Assembly: GCF_031755915.1 (NCBI RefSeq)
Contig: NC_083379.1
Location: 25,358,001-25,422,000 of the forward strand
Direction: 5' to 3'
Source: Ziziphus jujuba
Taxonomy: Eukaryota; Streptophyta; Magnoliopsida; Rosales; Rhamnaceae
DNA: 64,000 bases
A model generated the notes under the pieces. That model saw only the letters and a list, made by a program, of their open reading frames with translations, was not told where the DNA came from and did not search any database. This document shows positions 43,462 through 55,301 of this stretch, in pieces. The position numbers and the translations under genes were made by a program. The number at the start of each line of letters is the position of its first letter. Position 1 is the stretch's first letter.

Positions 43462-45065
43462 CTGACAACATTGTTACTACATTCTCCTTGAATTATCTTT
43501 TTTGCCCATTATAAAAAATAAACTAACAAAGAAATACTCCTTAAGTGTAAAGACAAAAAGATGAACTCAAATACACCCAAGTACTTCAAGAAATCAAATG
43601 CAGTATAACAGATTCAAGCAATAAAATTCTCCTTGAACTTTAATAAAAAAACCTCCCAGGCATAAATTTTTAACTACTTCAAAAAGGCAATTTGAACTCT
43701 TTAAGATATGTTAAAGACCAAAAATAAAGGTAAGGAGAAGAAATTAATCAAAAATCAACGAATAATCAATATTCAATCCAAATTAACCAACAAAAATCAA
43801 AATCTCCACCTTCAAAAGGCAAATTTGGCACCTGATCCCAAAAACTTTAGAAAATTCAACCAAAAATCAACTCCATATTCAATTCAATTAACTCAAGGCT
43901 TGGAAAGAATCACTTATTTGGTAATTCAAATAAAAAAAAAACTTTAAAAGTTCCAAAATAATGAATTCCTAAAGCTCTTCAAGGCATAGATGATAAACTT
44001 TCCAAATTAGAAAAAAATTAATGAAGACTAGAAAAATCCTATGAATTGTTGAAAATTATTGAATTAATCTTGAATTCTTTGAATGTAAGGTGAAGAAATT
44101 TGACTTAGAAAGTTAAAATCAAGTATGAAAAAAGTGGGTGGAAATAGAAGGTAGAAGAAAAGAAGAATGAGATAAAGTAGAAAGAGAATGAGAGAGTATC
44201 TAGGTTGTGGTTTGGCTTTTTGGAGTAAGGAAATGGCTTGGGTACCCAATTTATGTTGTGGACACACTAACTAGCTCTCCCAAAGTTTGATGTAAACTCA
44301 AAATGGCATGGGAACATAACAAAAATGAGTGGGGACACCAATATATTGGTTTGCAAGGCTGGAAATTGGACAAACTTACAATGTGCACCTCCTTCAAATG
44401 GTCGGGCGTGACAACTAGCTTTGTAATAAGTGTGATGAACTCTATTTTGTCGTGACCTTGTAAGGAAAATGGATGGCCATGCCAAGGCTACTGAATTTCC
44501 AGCCCCTAGGGGAAAAATAATATTCTTTACATTCTTTTTTCCTCAAAAGTTGTCTAGCATCACTTTTCAACCTCTAATTTGCTTTACTTCTTAAACATGC
44601 TTCAAAACTTGACAATACTTTATCTTAGCAATTTTCCACTTCTCATGATCTTAGAATACTTTGAAAATTCTTAAAAATAGCTTCCAAATGATTAAAACAT
44701 ACAAATAAATAGAAATATCATTATGTGATAAACTAAAAAGCTTGAAAAATCAGCAAAACAAAAACATTGCTATAACTCAAAGAAACGTTATAAACTAAAT
44801 CAAAATCAAGAAATGTCTAAAAAGTAAAGATATTATAGATTAAGAAACTAAAGTTGCCTTTGATGAGGTGCTTGGTTTATTGTCTCTAATTAGACTAAGT
44901 ATAGCAATGATTTTAAAGAAATAAAAGAAAACTCTAAGTTCGTGAAAAATCTAACATGACATTAATAAGCCATTGTCTTTGATTTTGTTGGCTAAAAACA
45001 CAAAACAAACCTCCATTGTGGCCTTCCAGTTCTAGATATTCTATATAAAACACATTCATGACACC
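43462..45065. other. Unassigned DNA next to the inverted Athila-like copy
   Basis: No supported gene. The 79-codon frame at 43708-43947 is Lys/Asn/Gln-rich and looks like chance. The part 44290-44520 is less AT-rich and has GTCGTGACC and GGTCGGGCGTGACAAC, which could be an LTR or promoter of an unknown element. It ends at the 5' LTR of element H. Confidence 0.4.
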
Positions 45066-45070
45066 AAAGT

Positions 45071-46203
45071 TGATGAGAATCTGTCCATCCCCGCACAACC
45101 GACAACCTACTAGGGTGTTGACCCCATGCGGATGAAGATCGGACCGATCACTAGGGCTCAAGCTAAGAGGTTTAAGGAAAACCTTGCTGCCTTTATCCAG
45201 GGATTAATTCATTCTCAAAAGGACTTGTCGATGCCCAAAGATACAAGACATGTTTCGAGCATACAAGTGGTGGAAGCCGATACAGAATTAGATAGCTATT
45301 TTCGTGTAAACATGTACTTTGGGCAGCATGAAATGGTTCCAATGCTTTGTGGATTCAATACATATGTCTAAGAGGTCATATAATTAAGTCAAGGCAGCTT
45401 CAAATGCAACCAAAAAGGGGTTGTGCGCATGGAATGGAAAATTGGCCCGTTTTACTGTATTTTGTTGCTGGCTTTACTGTATTTTGCTGAGTTGGCTTTT
45501 TCTCTTTGATCCAAGCAAGTGCAACATGTGGAACTCCATGATAATCCTATTTGACATTCCAAAAAGCTTATGGAAGCTGATTTGGAGATTAAATTGGTCA
45601 ACGATTGGTCAAAGTCATCTTAATTAAAAAGCTAGTATTTTAGTTTCCTAATGTTGATTTATACTTTTCGTTTTAGGAAATTACCTTTAATTTTAATTTT
45701 TATTTGTTTATTCTAGACAAATAACTTTAGGAAAGTTAGAATTTTATTATTTTTTTCTTGTAAATTAAATAATTCCTAATTCAAATAAAGGAATTAATTA
45801 ATCAAATTAAGATTAGTAAAGGTTGCAAATTTCGGCCAACACTTTAGTTTCCTAATGCTGGCTGGTTTTGTCTTAGTTTCCAAGGTTTTATTTTGTAAGT
45901 TTTTCAACCTATTTAAGGGATTTTTTTCAAGGAAGAACACACCTTTAATAATATCCAGAATTTATTTTGTGAGATTGAATTTCTCTTTGTTCTTTTTGAA
46001 CGCCTAAATACCATTGAGAGTGAGTGTTTTAGTTTTAACTTATCAATAGGATATCCATCATCTATTGTGGCATCTTCATTATACCAAGGTTTCTAATCAT
46101 AGGTTGGATAGGGATTGAGGTCAATCCATTAAAATCTGAACTTAATTGAGATCCGGGCTAATATAATATGGGTTTAGGTGCGTGCCGACCTAGGTTCGTA
46201 GCA
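45071..46203 (+). mobile_element. 5' LTR of element H
   Basis: 1133 bp, TGATGAGAATCTGTCC to GGTTCGTAGCA. The tail part is open for 81 codons (45126-45371: KIGPITRAQAKRFKENLAAF, then QVVEADTELDSYFRVNM). The YFRVNM variant is shared with the 14970 LTR and sets a subfamily. Confidence 0.9.
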
Positions 46204-46205
46204 TT

Positions 46206-46218
46206 TGGTATTAGAGCC
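46206..46218 (+). other. Primer-binding site of element H
   Basis: TGGTATTAGAGCC, one C-to-T change from the tRNA-iMet site, two bases after the LTR. Confidence 0.88.
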
Positions 46219-47276
46219 AAATTTTGTTCAGGTTTGATCTATCTTTATTGGCTTTATTTTGTTTTGTGTTAATCTATATTTTAGGATTAGGTTAAGGTTG
46301 CTTCTATCATCATACACCTTTTGCATCATTAAAAAATAAATAAAAATTCATTCCTAGTTAAATTAGATTTTCCTAGTTTTACCGTGTCTTTTTGTTTCCT
46401 AGTTTGTTGGTTGTTTTTCATCCTTATTCTTAGTAATTTATTTTATTGTTGATTTTTATTTCCTGTTTTGATCTTAAATATTCGCATTCATATATTAAAA
46501 AAAAAAGGAGTGTTTGTGGCAACATATATAAATTTACAAAAAAAAAATTACAATTTTGTGTTTTTGTGGTTGGTGGTCACGGGTTTGTTGAATTTTTTGT
46601 GTTGGAATTGCAATTTTATTGTTGATTCTTGCTACTGGAGTTGTGTTTGATATTCAGTAAGTACCAAAAAAAAAAAAAAACTGCACAGAAAGGCCGGTTG
46701 TTGCATTTGGAGTTTGGAATTTTGTTTGCAGAAAAATTGTAATATTTGGAGTTGCTGGGAATTTATTTTACTGTTGGATACTTAAATTATTTGGATTAAA
46801 ATTATTTAAAGGAATTGATACAAAATTTGAATTACAAAGAACAACAACCAACAACCATTCTATATGTTTTTTTTTTTTTGAGTTTGAATTTCTTTCTCTA
46901 AAATTTTATTCTTGGATTCTTAATTTCTTACCATCTAGTCCAGTTCTTATTGATTCCAAAAAATTTCCTGTAATTTGCCTAGAAAAACTGAAGTATAGGT
47001 ATTTTAAATTCATTCGGTATTACTTGCTTTTTGCTATTGTTTTTTTGAGAAGTTTAATTAAAACATATTTGTCATCGAATTGCTGTTTTGTCGGTGTTTT
47101 AATTATAACTTTGAGATAATTCATTGAGAGGGAAAAGGTAAGAGTGAGTGAGCTCCAAAGAGGGTAAAACTTTGAAACTAGTGTGAAAATATAAGTGTTA
47201 AAACTTTGATTGAATGAAACATGTGAGGGGGCACATTTAGTGAGGTCCTATTTATCTTTGTGTTATTCATACTAAC
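46219..47276 (+). other. Leader of element H
   Basis: Family leader with A-tracts at 46496 and 46663, GAATTGATACAAAATTTGAATTAC near 46813 and TTTTAATTATAACTTTGAGATAATTC near 47097. Non-coding. Confidence 0.77.
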
Positions 47277-48545
47277 ATGGCAGATTCAAGGTTGAGAAGG
47301 AGAGATCCCCACTAAGAATTAATGAAAAAGAATTTGTAGGTTCCATGACGATTCCTGGGCGACGAGGAGTGGTGAGCAAATGGACATGAGGGATATTTTG
47401 GAGCAACTACAGTGGATGACTGCTCAATTTGACCATATAAATCAAAGGATAGACATAATAGAAACATCTCAAAGTGGACTGAATTTGAGGCAAGAATTCC
47501 ATGGCAGCCGAGGTCGAGGTCGAGGAGGCCATGGACAACCTAGAAAGGAGTTCGAAAAGGGAAATTTTGGAGATGATTTCGAGGAAGAAATGGAAGAAAC
47601 ATATGCTGTCCAAGAGAGGCTAGGCCATGGGAGGCATAGGAGAGAGGAGCCGAATGATGATCTTGGAAAAATCAAGGTAAATATACCACCTTTCATTGGA
47701 AAAAGTGATCCCAAGGCTTATTTAGAATGAGAGGAGCGTATGAAGATGATCTTCGATTGCCATAACTATTTGGAGGTTAACAAGGTGAAATTGGCAGCAA
47801 TGGAATTGGGCCATTATGCATTCCAATGGTAGACTACATGGCTAAAATACCCAAAGGAGAGTTGGTGATGACTTGATTACTACATGGTGACAAATGAAGA
47901 GAGTCATGAGGAAGCGATTTGTACCATCACACTATCATAGGTTGCTGCATTAAAGACTTCAATCTTTATCTCAAAGAAATAGTTCTATGGAGGATTATTA
48001 CAAGGAGATGGAGATGCTCATGATGAGGTTGAGCATGAGTGAAGATAGAGAAGCAACCATGGCAAGGTTTCTTGGTGGTTTGAATCGTGAAATAGCCAAT
48101 CAACTAAAATTGCAACAATATGTGGGATTGGAGGAGATGTTGCATGTGACTATTAAATTAGAACATCAATTCAAGAGGAGGGGTGTATGCTCATAGTATA
48201 GAGGAGTTTCAAATAGCGGGAGGTCAAATCCGAGTGCTAGGAGAAGTAATCCCACCTTTGAAGCAAGACAAAAATCGAAGCTAGGTGAAGAGAGCTCTAA
48301 TCGGCCAATTGAAGATGTAAAGGTCGAATCTATCCGAGCACCAAAGCATGAGATAAAATATGATCCTAAACTTTCAAGATCTAGAGAAATTGTTTGTTTT
48401 CAGTGTTATGGATGAGGACACATCGCAAGTCAATGCCCGAATAGAAGAATCATGGTGTTAAAAGGTAATGGTGAGCTATAGTCGGAAAGTGAAGATGAAG
48501 CTAGAACCTTGCATGCATCCAATGCCGAATTAAATTTGGTTTCTA
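47277..48545 (+). pseudogene. Gag of element H
   Basis: The ATG at 47277 starts MADSRLRRR. Frame 47380-47730 then gives MRDILEQLQWMTAQFDHINQ, RGRGRGGHGQPRKEFEKGNF, GDDFEEEMEETYAVQERLG and VNIPPFIGKSDPKAYLE. The core is broken (TGA at 47728 and 47888). Frame 47987-48196 gives EDYYKEMEMLMMRLSM and LGGLNREIANQLKLQQYVGL. The knuckle is CFQCYG, a TGA, then GHIASQCPNRR, with all metal ligands except the break. Much of the acidic tail is lost. Confidence 0.88.
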
Positions 48546-49503
48546 GGACTCAAGCTAAGAGGTTTAAAAACAACCTTGCTGCCTTTATCCAGAGACTAAT
48601 TCATTCTCAAAAGGACTTGTCCATACCCAAAGATACAAGGCCTGTTTTGGGCACACAAGTGGTGGAAGTTGATACGGATCCGGATAGTTATTTTCGTGCA
48701 GATATGGACTCCGAGCAGTATGATATGGTTCCAATACTTCATGGATTCAATATATATGTCTAAGAGGTCACGGAATTAAGTCAAGGCAGCTTCAAAGGCA
48801 ATCGAAAAGGGGTTGTTTGCATGGAATGGAAAGTTTGCCCATTTTACTGTATTTTGTTGTTAGCTTTACTATATTTTGCTGAGTTGGATTTTTCTCTTTG
48901 ATCAGAGCAAGTAGAAAAAAAGCATATGGAAGCTGATTTGGAGCTTAAATTGGTCAAAGACTGGTCAAACTCAACTTAGTCAAAAGCTAGTATTTTAGTT
49001 TCCTAATTTGATTTCTACTTTTATTTTAGGAAATTACCTTTAATTTTGGTTTTTATTTGTTTATTTGTTGGAAAAATAACTTTAGGAAAATTAGAATTTT
49101 ATTATTTTAGGTTGTAAATTAATTAATTCTTAATTCAAATAAAGGAATTAATTAATCAAATTAAGATTCGAAAATGTTGCAAAATTCGACCAACACTTTA
49201 GTTTCTTAATGCTGGCCAATTTTGTCTTAGTTTCTAGGGTTTTATTTTGTAACTTTTCCATCCTATTTAAGGGCTTGTTTTTAAGGAAGAACACACCTTT
49301 AATAATATTTAGAATTTATTTTGTGAGATTGAATTTTTCTTTGTTCTCATTGAACATCTAAAACACCATTAGTTTTGACTTATCAATAGGATATCTATCA
49401 CCTATTGTGGCGCCTTCATGATACCAAGGTTCCTAATCATAGCTTGGTTAGGGGTTGAGGTCAATCCATTAAAATCTAAACTTAGTTGAGATTCGGGCTA
49501 TCT
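48546..49503 (+). mobile_element. Truncated 3' LTR of element H, in frame with gag
   Basis: It starts inside the tail-coding part. The frame 48509-48763 reads ASNAELNLVSR from gag directly into TQAKRFKNNLAAFIQRLIHS and QVVEVDTDPDSYFRADM. The rest is a normal LTR with inverted repeat (49121-49160) and TATA-like block. It ends at GATTCGGGCTA. Confidence 0.88.
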
Positions 49504-50286
49504 AATGTTTTTCCTAAATTAGTAACAAATTAAACTTTAGAACCCAATATAAACTTAGGATTTAAACTCTTCTCCTTTTTCTTTCTTTTGCAAATTCTCC
49601 TTTTAAGCAAAAATCGATGAAAAATCTTAAATTTTTTGTTCAACTTCCTTTTATGACACAACTCCATTGTAAATTCAACAAAAGCTTTTTGAATAATCTT
49701 ACTTGAGCTTATCTTGTGAAAAACTATCTTTTGTAAACCTCAATCTTATGACAAGATCACACTTTCTTCAGAAATTTCATATTATTCTTGAACTGGCTAA
49801 TTTCACTCCTCAATTGTGAGGACATCGAACATGCAAAAACCCTTTTCAAGAATCTTTCCGCCATTTCCTCTCTTATAGTGATAGAACCTGGTTATAGAGT
49901 ATCTAACCAATTAAGAGCTTTATCCTTCAAAGAGAAAGGAAAAAATCTCAACTGAATTGCATCATTTCTACCATCATTCATCTTGGTGCTATGTGCAACT
50001 TGTCAAAACATAGCAAAACCAACAAATTGGTTTTGTTGCACCATTAAAATCAAAGTAGATTTCATTGATAGGTTATTTATGAATTCTCAAAAGATGATAA
50101 GACATGGATGGCTTGAGATAATCTTAGATAGCACGAGGTTGTTGTATAGCTTCATTATTAATGTTCTCTGTCATAGGTTCTTCTTCATGAAATTTAAACT
50201 CTTGAATTGTTCTCACATTCATAGGATTACACAAGCATGTTCAAGCACTAGATTTAATGGTTCAATTTTTGGATTTTGACTATCCA
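49504..50286 (-). pseudogene. Gag of an Athila-like Ty3/gypsy element
   Basis: The start codon is the complement of 50284-50286 (MDSQNPKIEPLNLVLEHACV). The core reads VGFAMFxQVAHSTKMNDGRN, DAIQLRFFPFSLKDKALNWL, then PGSITIREEMAERFLKRVFA and SSQLRSEISQF. These are the retrotransposon gag motifs of Athila-type elements (FPFSLKDKAxxWLxxLPPGSI). About 10 stops break it. It is cut at 49503 by the truncated LTR of H. It is a different lineage from the MADSR gag. Confidence 0.82.
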
Positions 50287-50330
50287 TTTCACCTAAAAAG
50301 CAAAAATAAAAACTAAACAAATAACTAATA

Positions 50331-51265
50331 TAATACAAGCTTAGGTCGATTCGCTCCTAAATCTGTAAAAGATAAAGTATGTATCATTCTAAAATAAGTG
50401 TTAACGGAAACCTCAACCCTTAATCAATTTGAGACTAAGAACTTTGGTGTAATGGTGATACCAATATAGGGGATGGGAAACCTATTAATAAGTCTAGGAT
50501 TTGAACGCCACAAGCAATGCTAGAAAAATTTAATAGTTCCTAGAGAACAAAAAGAATAACTCTCACAATTATGCTGAAAATTCTTAAACTATTTTATTAA
50601 ACTAAAACAGATGTCTATTTTTAGGTAAAGTACTAATAAAATTAAGGAAAAGTAAAGCCTCAAATTTTAGCCACTAAGCATAAACTATGGCTGGGCGACT
50701 TCTAGTTTCCTAAAACAAAAGTTGGCATTAAGCCTAATTTCTTAATCTTAATTTGACTAATCAACCTGTCTTTAATTGAAATTAGGAAATGTGATTTAAT
50801 TACATGATTAAGGCCAATTAGGAAACTAATTTGACACTTATCCTAAAACACAAAAATAATTAAGATTCCTAATTACAATTTGGAAACTAATTAATAACTT
50901 GGACACCAAGAAAAGTCAATTCGGCCTTGAAGCTTATCAAATCACACAAATGTTACACAGGATGCCATATGACACTGCCACATCATCATATGGTTACAAC
51001 ATCACTATACCGCTTTAGCAAGATGCCATATCATCGTGCCAAGTTAGCAAAGTCTTTTCATCATGGATTTGACCTTGTAATCCTATGTATTGGACCATCC
51101 TTTATTCACATTTAGTAGTAAATTTCCTCTAAGAGCTAAACATCTCCTGGATTAATCATTTACCGCTTCTTTGAATCTTTTAGCTTGAGCTCATATTTTT
51201 GGCCCTTCTTCAATTATATAGGTTCTTGGCTTGAGCTTATTGTGGTCCTAGGCATGTCCTCATCA
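50331..51265 (-). mobile_element. 3' LTR of element I (sibling gypsy family)
   Basis: 935 bp. The plus-strand view runs TAATACAAGCTTAGG to CATGTCCTCATCA. Its layout is that of the main LTR (edge, TATA-like block, TTTCCTAA repeats, coding part at the start), but sequence similarity is low. The start of the LTR encodes GPKI, a stop, then AQAKRFKEAVND, so the tail-in-LTR arrangement is shared by this sibling family. A polypurine-like CAAGAGAATAGGAA lies at 51266-51279 (complement). Confidence 0.82.
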
Positions 51266-51600
51266 TTCCTATTCTCTTGCAAAAGATTTGTCCTCAAATC
51301 AAAGTCATTAATGGTCGAAAAAGGAGATAAGTCATAAACATTAAAAGTAGACTAACATTATGGTCACTTGGCAAATCTAAACAGTATGCATTGTCATCCA
51401 GTCTCTTCGACATTTGGAAAGATTCATCTCCCTTTAACATAAGCTAAGACTTACATTGGGTTGGAAATCTTTCTTTCCTTAAATGTAGTCATAGCCAATC
51501 TCCAGGTTCAAACACCATAGGCCTTAAGCCTTTATTAGCTACATGTGCATGTTGTTCCATTCTTCTTTCAATGTTTGCATATGCCTTCTCATGTATTTGC
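51266..51600 (-). pseudogene. Integrase C-terminal tail of element I
   Basis: Broken frames give TWRLAMTTFKERKISN, LKGR, FPNVEETG, STFNVYDLSPFSTINDFDLR and TNLLQENRND, followed by the LTR. It matches the main family's ATFNVSDLSPF..DFDLRTNPFQEEGND and so sets I as a sibling. The catalytic core follows upstream (to the right). Confidence 0.78.
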
Positions 51601-52360
51601 TTCATAAATTTTACTTTTTTTTCCTATCAAAATCAGCAAGTTCACTCATAGCCAAAAGTGTGAAATCTAATAGAGTTAAAGGATTCATTCCATATACAAT
51701 TTCAAAAGGAGAATATGTTGTAGCAAAATGCTCAATCCTATTATATGCAGATTCTATATGAGACAAAAAATCTTCCCAAGTTTGAATATTCTTACTAATT
51801 AAAGCAAGCAACAATGTAGACAAAGTCCTATTCACTTTTAGTTTGACCATCTGTTTATGGATGACAAGTTGTAGAGAATAATAATTTAGTACCTAACTTA
51901 GCCCACAATGTTTTCTATAAGTAACTTAAGAACTTAGCATCTTTACTAGATACAATTGTTCTGGGCATGCCATGCAATTTAACAACTTCTTTGAATAACA
52001 AATCAGCAACATAAGATTCATCATAAGTTTTGTTACATGCAATGAAATGTGTCATTTTAGAAAATCTATCCACGACAACAAAAATAGAATCCTTTCCACG
52101 CTTTGTCCTATGCAAACCTAATACAAAGTCCATAGAAATATCAATCCATGGATAAGTTGAAATAGGCAAAATGCATATATAACCCGTGGGGTTGTAAATG
52201 TTATTTTGACTTCTCACACTTAATGCATCTCTCACAAGCCCTCTCAACATATCTTTTCATGTACAGCCAATAAAAGTGCTATTGTAGAATAGCCAAAGTT
52301 TTAGCTACTCCAAGGTGTTCCATAAAAGCACCTCCATGTGATTCCCTCACTAACAGCTCA
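51601..52360 (-). pseudogene. Integrase of element I: zinc finger and catalytic core
   Basis: In its direction: RESHGGAFMEHLGVAKTLAI with HFYW and [10 protein letters not shown] gives an HHCC zinc finger. The core starts [20 protein letters not shown] (first catalytic Asp), then [17 protein letters not shown] and [16 protein letters not shown] (second Asp, the usual SDRD reads SSKD). NIQTWEDFLSHIESAYNRIE follows, with the third acidic position, then HFATTYSPFEIVYG. Integrase joins the cDNA to the chromosome. A stop follows LSYL at 51915 and the frame shifts at least twice. It is the only integrase core in the window. Confidence 0.9.
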
Positions 52361-53090
52361 CGTGTACTATATGGAGGAATGTAAAGTTGATTCTCTTTGA
52401 ATACGTATCCCTCAAATCTATAAAATTTCCCATCACCAGGGTTTACAAAAAGTTTGTAAATTTCTCCAAAATAATTATCACATGCATACAAACTTTTAAT
52501 TGGTTCAAATCTAAGCAATCTAGCATATAAAATGGAAAGTAAAACATACCTGTCGGATAATGTATTGGTCATAATCTTTTTATTACCTTGCTTGTAGAGA
52601 ATAACATAATGAAAAGTTTCAATGAACTCTATCCATTTACCATGTCACTTATTAAGCTTACCTTGTCCTTTTATATGCTTCAAAGATTTATGATCGATAT
52701 GGATCGTGAATTCTTTTGGTTGTAAATAATGCTGCCACGTTTCTTTATCATAAGTAGCATAGTTTAAGGCTAGCCCACTTAGCTTCTCACTGAAATATGC
52801 AATGGGTTTTCCTCATTGTATCAAAATAACACTTACACCTCTTCCTAAGGCATTACATTCAATCTCAAAAGGTTTTTAAAAGTTAGGCAAAACTAATAAA
52901 GGAGCATTAGTAAGTTTTTCCTTCAACAAATTAAAGGATTTTTCTTGTTCTTTGCAATGGAAACCAATACTCTTCTTGATAACCTCTGTCAAGGGTGCAA
53001 CAATGATACTAAAATCTTTCACAAACCTTCTATAAGCTAGCCAACATGTGAAAGCTCCTAACATTTGTGATTGAAGCTAGCATGGGCAAC
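52361..53090 (-). pseudogene. RNase H and connection region of element I
   Basis: Minus-strand frames read SYRRFVKDFSIIVAPLTEVI, FHCKEQEKSFNLLKEKLTNA and PLLVLPNF (RT-RNase H connection). Then come [68 protein letters not shown] and a piece with WIEFIETFHYVILYKQG. RNase H removes the RNA strand. The usual D-A-S of the first Asp motif reads CNA. Stops break it at 52877 and elsewhere. Confidence 0.88.
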
Positions 53091-53430
53091 TTTTAAATGG
53101 CCTTAAGCTTCTATTGATCAACTTTAATACCTGCAACACTTATTTGAAAGCTTAATAAGACAAGATTAGATTGACAAAAATCACACCTTTTATAATTAGC
53201 AAACAACCTTTCTTTCCTAAGAACTTCTAAGACTAGCCTAAGATGTTCTACATGTTCTTTAAAACTGCTACTATATAAAAGAATGCCATCAAAACAGACA
53301 ACTACAAACCTATCAGTAAAAGCACATGAAACGTAGTTCAACAACAAGCCGATACTTAATTGTTATATTGTCAATAGCCCTACAATCAACACATGTTCTC
53401 CATGTTCGATCTTTTTTATGGACTAATAAC
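53091..53430 (-). pseudogene. Reverse transcriptase of element I, core deleted
   Basis: KKDRTWRTCVDCRAIDNITI (N-terminal RT motif) runs after a short break into SCAFTDRFVVVCFDGILLYS and FKEHVEHLRLVLEVLRKERL with ANYKRCDFCQ. The catalytic box YxDD reads CFDG, and about 80 residues between the two motifs are gone, including the first catalytic Asp. It cannot be active. Confidence 0.88.
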
Positions 53431-54030
53431 ACTAGGACAACACATATACTCATCCTTTCTTTAATATAACCTTTTTTTCTAACAATTCAGTTACTTAACG
53501 TTGAAGCTCCTTCATTTCCTCGGGATTACTTCTATATGATGGTAGATTAGAAATTTGCAACTAGAACAAAGTCAATTTGATGCTCAATCCCTCTAATTGA
53601 TGGAAGTCCACTTGGTATCTCTTCGGGAAGATATCATCAAGTTCCTACAAAAGAAAAGCTACAAAACTAGAAGTGTAAGATCATCAGGGTTAGCTAAATG
53701 ATTCAAATAAGCTACCTCATACATCATTACAAACATAGGCTTTTTACATAAGAAAGCTCTCTCGATCTCACTTGTTTTTGCATAGAATCATCTTTTATTT
53801 TTTCTTTCTTTTTCATTTCCTTTTCTATGTTACTCGTCGACTTATCAGACTTACCTTTGGAATGAGGTTTTGCTGCATGGTGAAAATTATCTATAGGGGT
53901 CGTATGAACTCTCTTGCCATGGGAATGATGGAGTCGGCCTTTTGTTAATGCTTAACCACTCTCCTTCATTGCATTTTTAGTTATTCTTTAAAAACCTCTT
54001 TAGGAGTTAATGGTATAAGCATAAACTTAT
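53431..54030 (-). other. Linker between protease and RT of element I, decayed
   Basis: Minus-strand pieces such as LDDIFPKRYQVDFHQLEGLS-like text, PSYRSNPEEMKELQRxVTEL and a Lys/Glu-rich segment (KKKKKIK-like, 53790-53830) fit the pol N-terminal linker seen at 4150-4340. No open frame exceeds 60 codons. Confidence 0.6.
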
Positions 54031-54545
54031 TATCTTTGTAAGAAAACACAATTTTATTTGCCCGAACATGATGTTTAGTATCCTTATCAAATTACCAAGG
54101 TCCACCCAACAATATGTGTCCCGTATGCATAGGTACAACATCAAAAAGCATCTCATCATCATAATTATCAATGCTAAATTTTACCTTTACTTGTTTATTA
54201 ACTCTAACTTCTCCACTATCATTTAACCATTATAACCTATAAGGATTGGGATACTTCATAGTTGTTAGACCTAATTTTTTAACCATAGCAGTACTAACTA
54301 TATTAGCACAACTTTCTCGAATCAATTATCATACTACATACCTTATCTTTGAATAGGCATCTAGTATGGAAGATGTTCTCTCCTTGTGTTTGATTTTCAT
54401 CTTTATAGATTGTTAAGGCTCTTCTCACAACTAAATTCAAATCTATCATCTTTGAGTACTTGCGTTGAGACTCCTCTTCATCTTTATCAATGTTGTCCTC
54501 CAATACTAGCATTGAATCGTCATCCAACTCATCTTTTTCATTCAC
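54031..54545 (-). pseudogene. Acidic gag tail and protease of element I
   Basis: Frame 54303-54545 reads MNEKDELDDDSMLVLEDNID, KMIDLNLVVRRALTIYKDEN, then ENIFHTRCLFKDKVCSMIID and SRKL. The active site DSG reads DSR. Past a frame change come AMVKKLGLTTMKYPNPYRL, WLNDSGEVRVNKQVKVKFSI, DVVPMHTGHILLGGPW. The layout equals the main family (acidic tail, then protease in one frame). Confidence 0.87.
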
Positions 54546-55301
54546 AGATTCAATATCCCCTTTATCCTTAAGTACATGATTCTTCTATTTGGTCATTAGC
54601 TTGCAATGTGTCCTCTAACCTACCATTTAAAGCACAAAATGTTTTGAATTCTAGATGAGATAAGTTTAGTTTTACTAACCTATTAGGCTGAAGTAAGGGT
54701 TTCAGCCTTAACACCAAAATTAGTCCCATTTGGTGTTTTTTCCTTTTTTCTGGCCTAGGTACTTTCTTTTAGGTGGGAGTTGATCTCAAACTTGCTGGAC
54801 TTGACCTCCATTGATTCATTGAACCCCCCTAGCTATGTGGTTTTAATTACTACCCTTCAAAACTAAACCTTTAACCTTTTAAAATTAATGAACTCAACCA
54901 CAATATCAAGCAACTCAAACAACTTGAATTTCAATAATTTTTGATTTCTTCTTTTTATTTTTTGCATTTTTTTTAAGAACAGCAACAAAGTAAGACTTTT
55001 GATGCTACTAACATGTATTAATTTGTTCTCCCACTCAAAATTTAAAAACTTTTGCAAAAATCACACAAGTAAGGTTTTTAGTGCAATTTTTTTTTTTTTT
55101 TTTAAGGAATGATGGATGCTAATAATGAAAGGTTAAAAACTCGGTAACAAAATCACACAAAAAAACCAAAATTTCAATTAAAAAAAAAAAAACTACTAGA
55201 TGCAATCGACCGAAGTTTAGGAAACTAGAAACTTTTTTTTTTTTTTATGCAAAGACAAATTAAGACACTAATAAGAGCAAAGCAAACAAGAATAACAATA
55301 T
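54546..55301 (-). other. Gag end and leader remnants of element I
   Basis: At 54600-54690 the minus strand gives ILCFKW..VRGHIAS, a knuckle remnant, and a basic stretch follows to 54790. Beyond that are T-rich and A-rich tracts (55088-55102, 55169-55190, 55232-55247) as in other leaders. Most of gag is deleted. No primer site is recognisable. Confidence 0.6.

Larger units (their letters stand above)
45071..49503 (+). mobile_element. Gypsy element H, gag fused to a truncated 3' LTR
   Basis: 5' LTR (45071-46203), primer site, leader, gag, then a direct jump near 48546 from the gag/protease border into the coding part of an LTR (48546-49503). Protease, all of pol, the polypurine tract and the first ~75 bp of the 3' LTR are missing, and the 3' LTR loses its last ~45 bp at 49503. 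No target duplication can be seen (left flank AAAGT). Confidence 0.86.

Noticed and set aside
43708..43947. 79-codon Lys/Asn-rich frame as a possible small gene
   Set aside because: Low-complexity, AT-driven codon content, and no start context or conserved motif; left as unassigned DNA.
51543..51761. 72-codon plus-strand frame with hydrophobic start
   Set aside because: Antisense of the element I integrase (51611-51850, minus).
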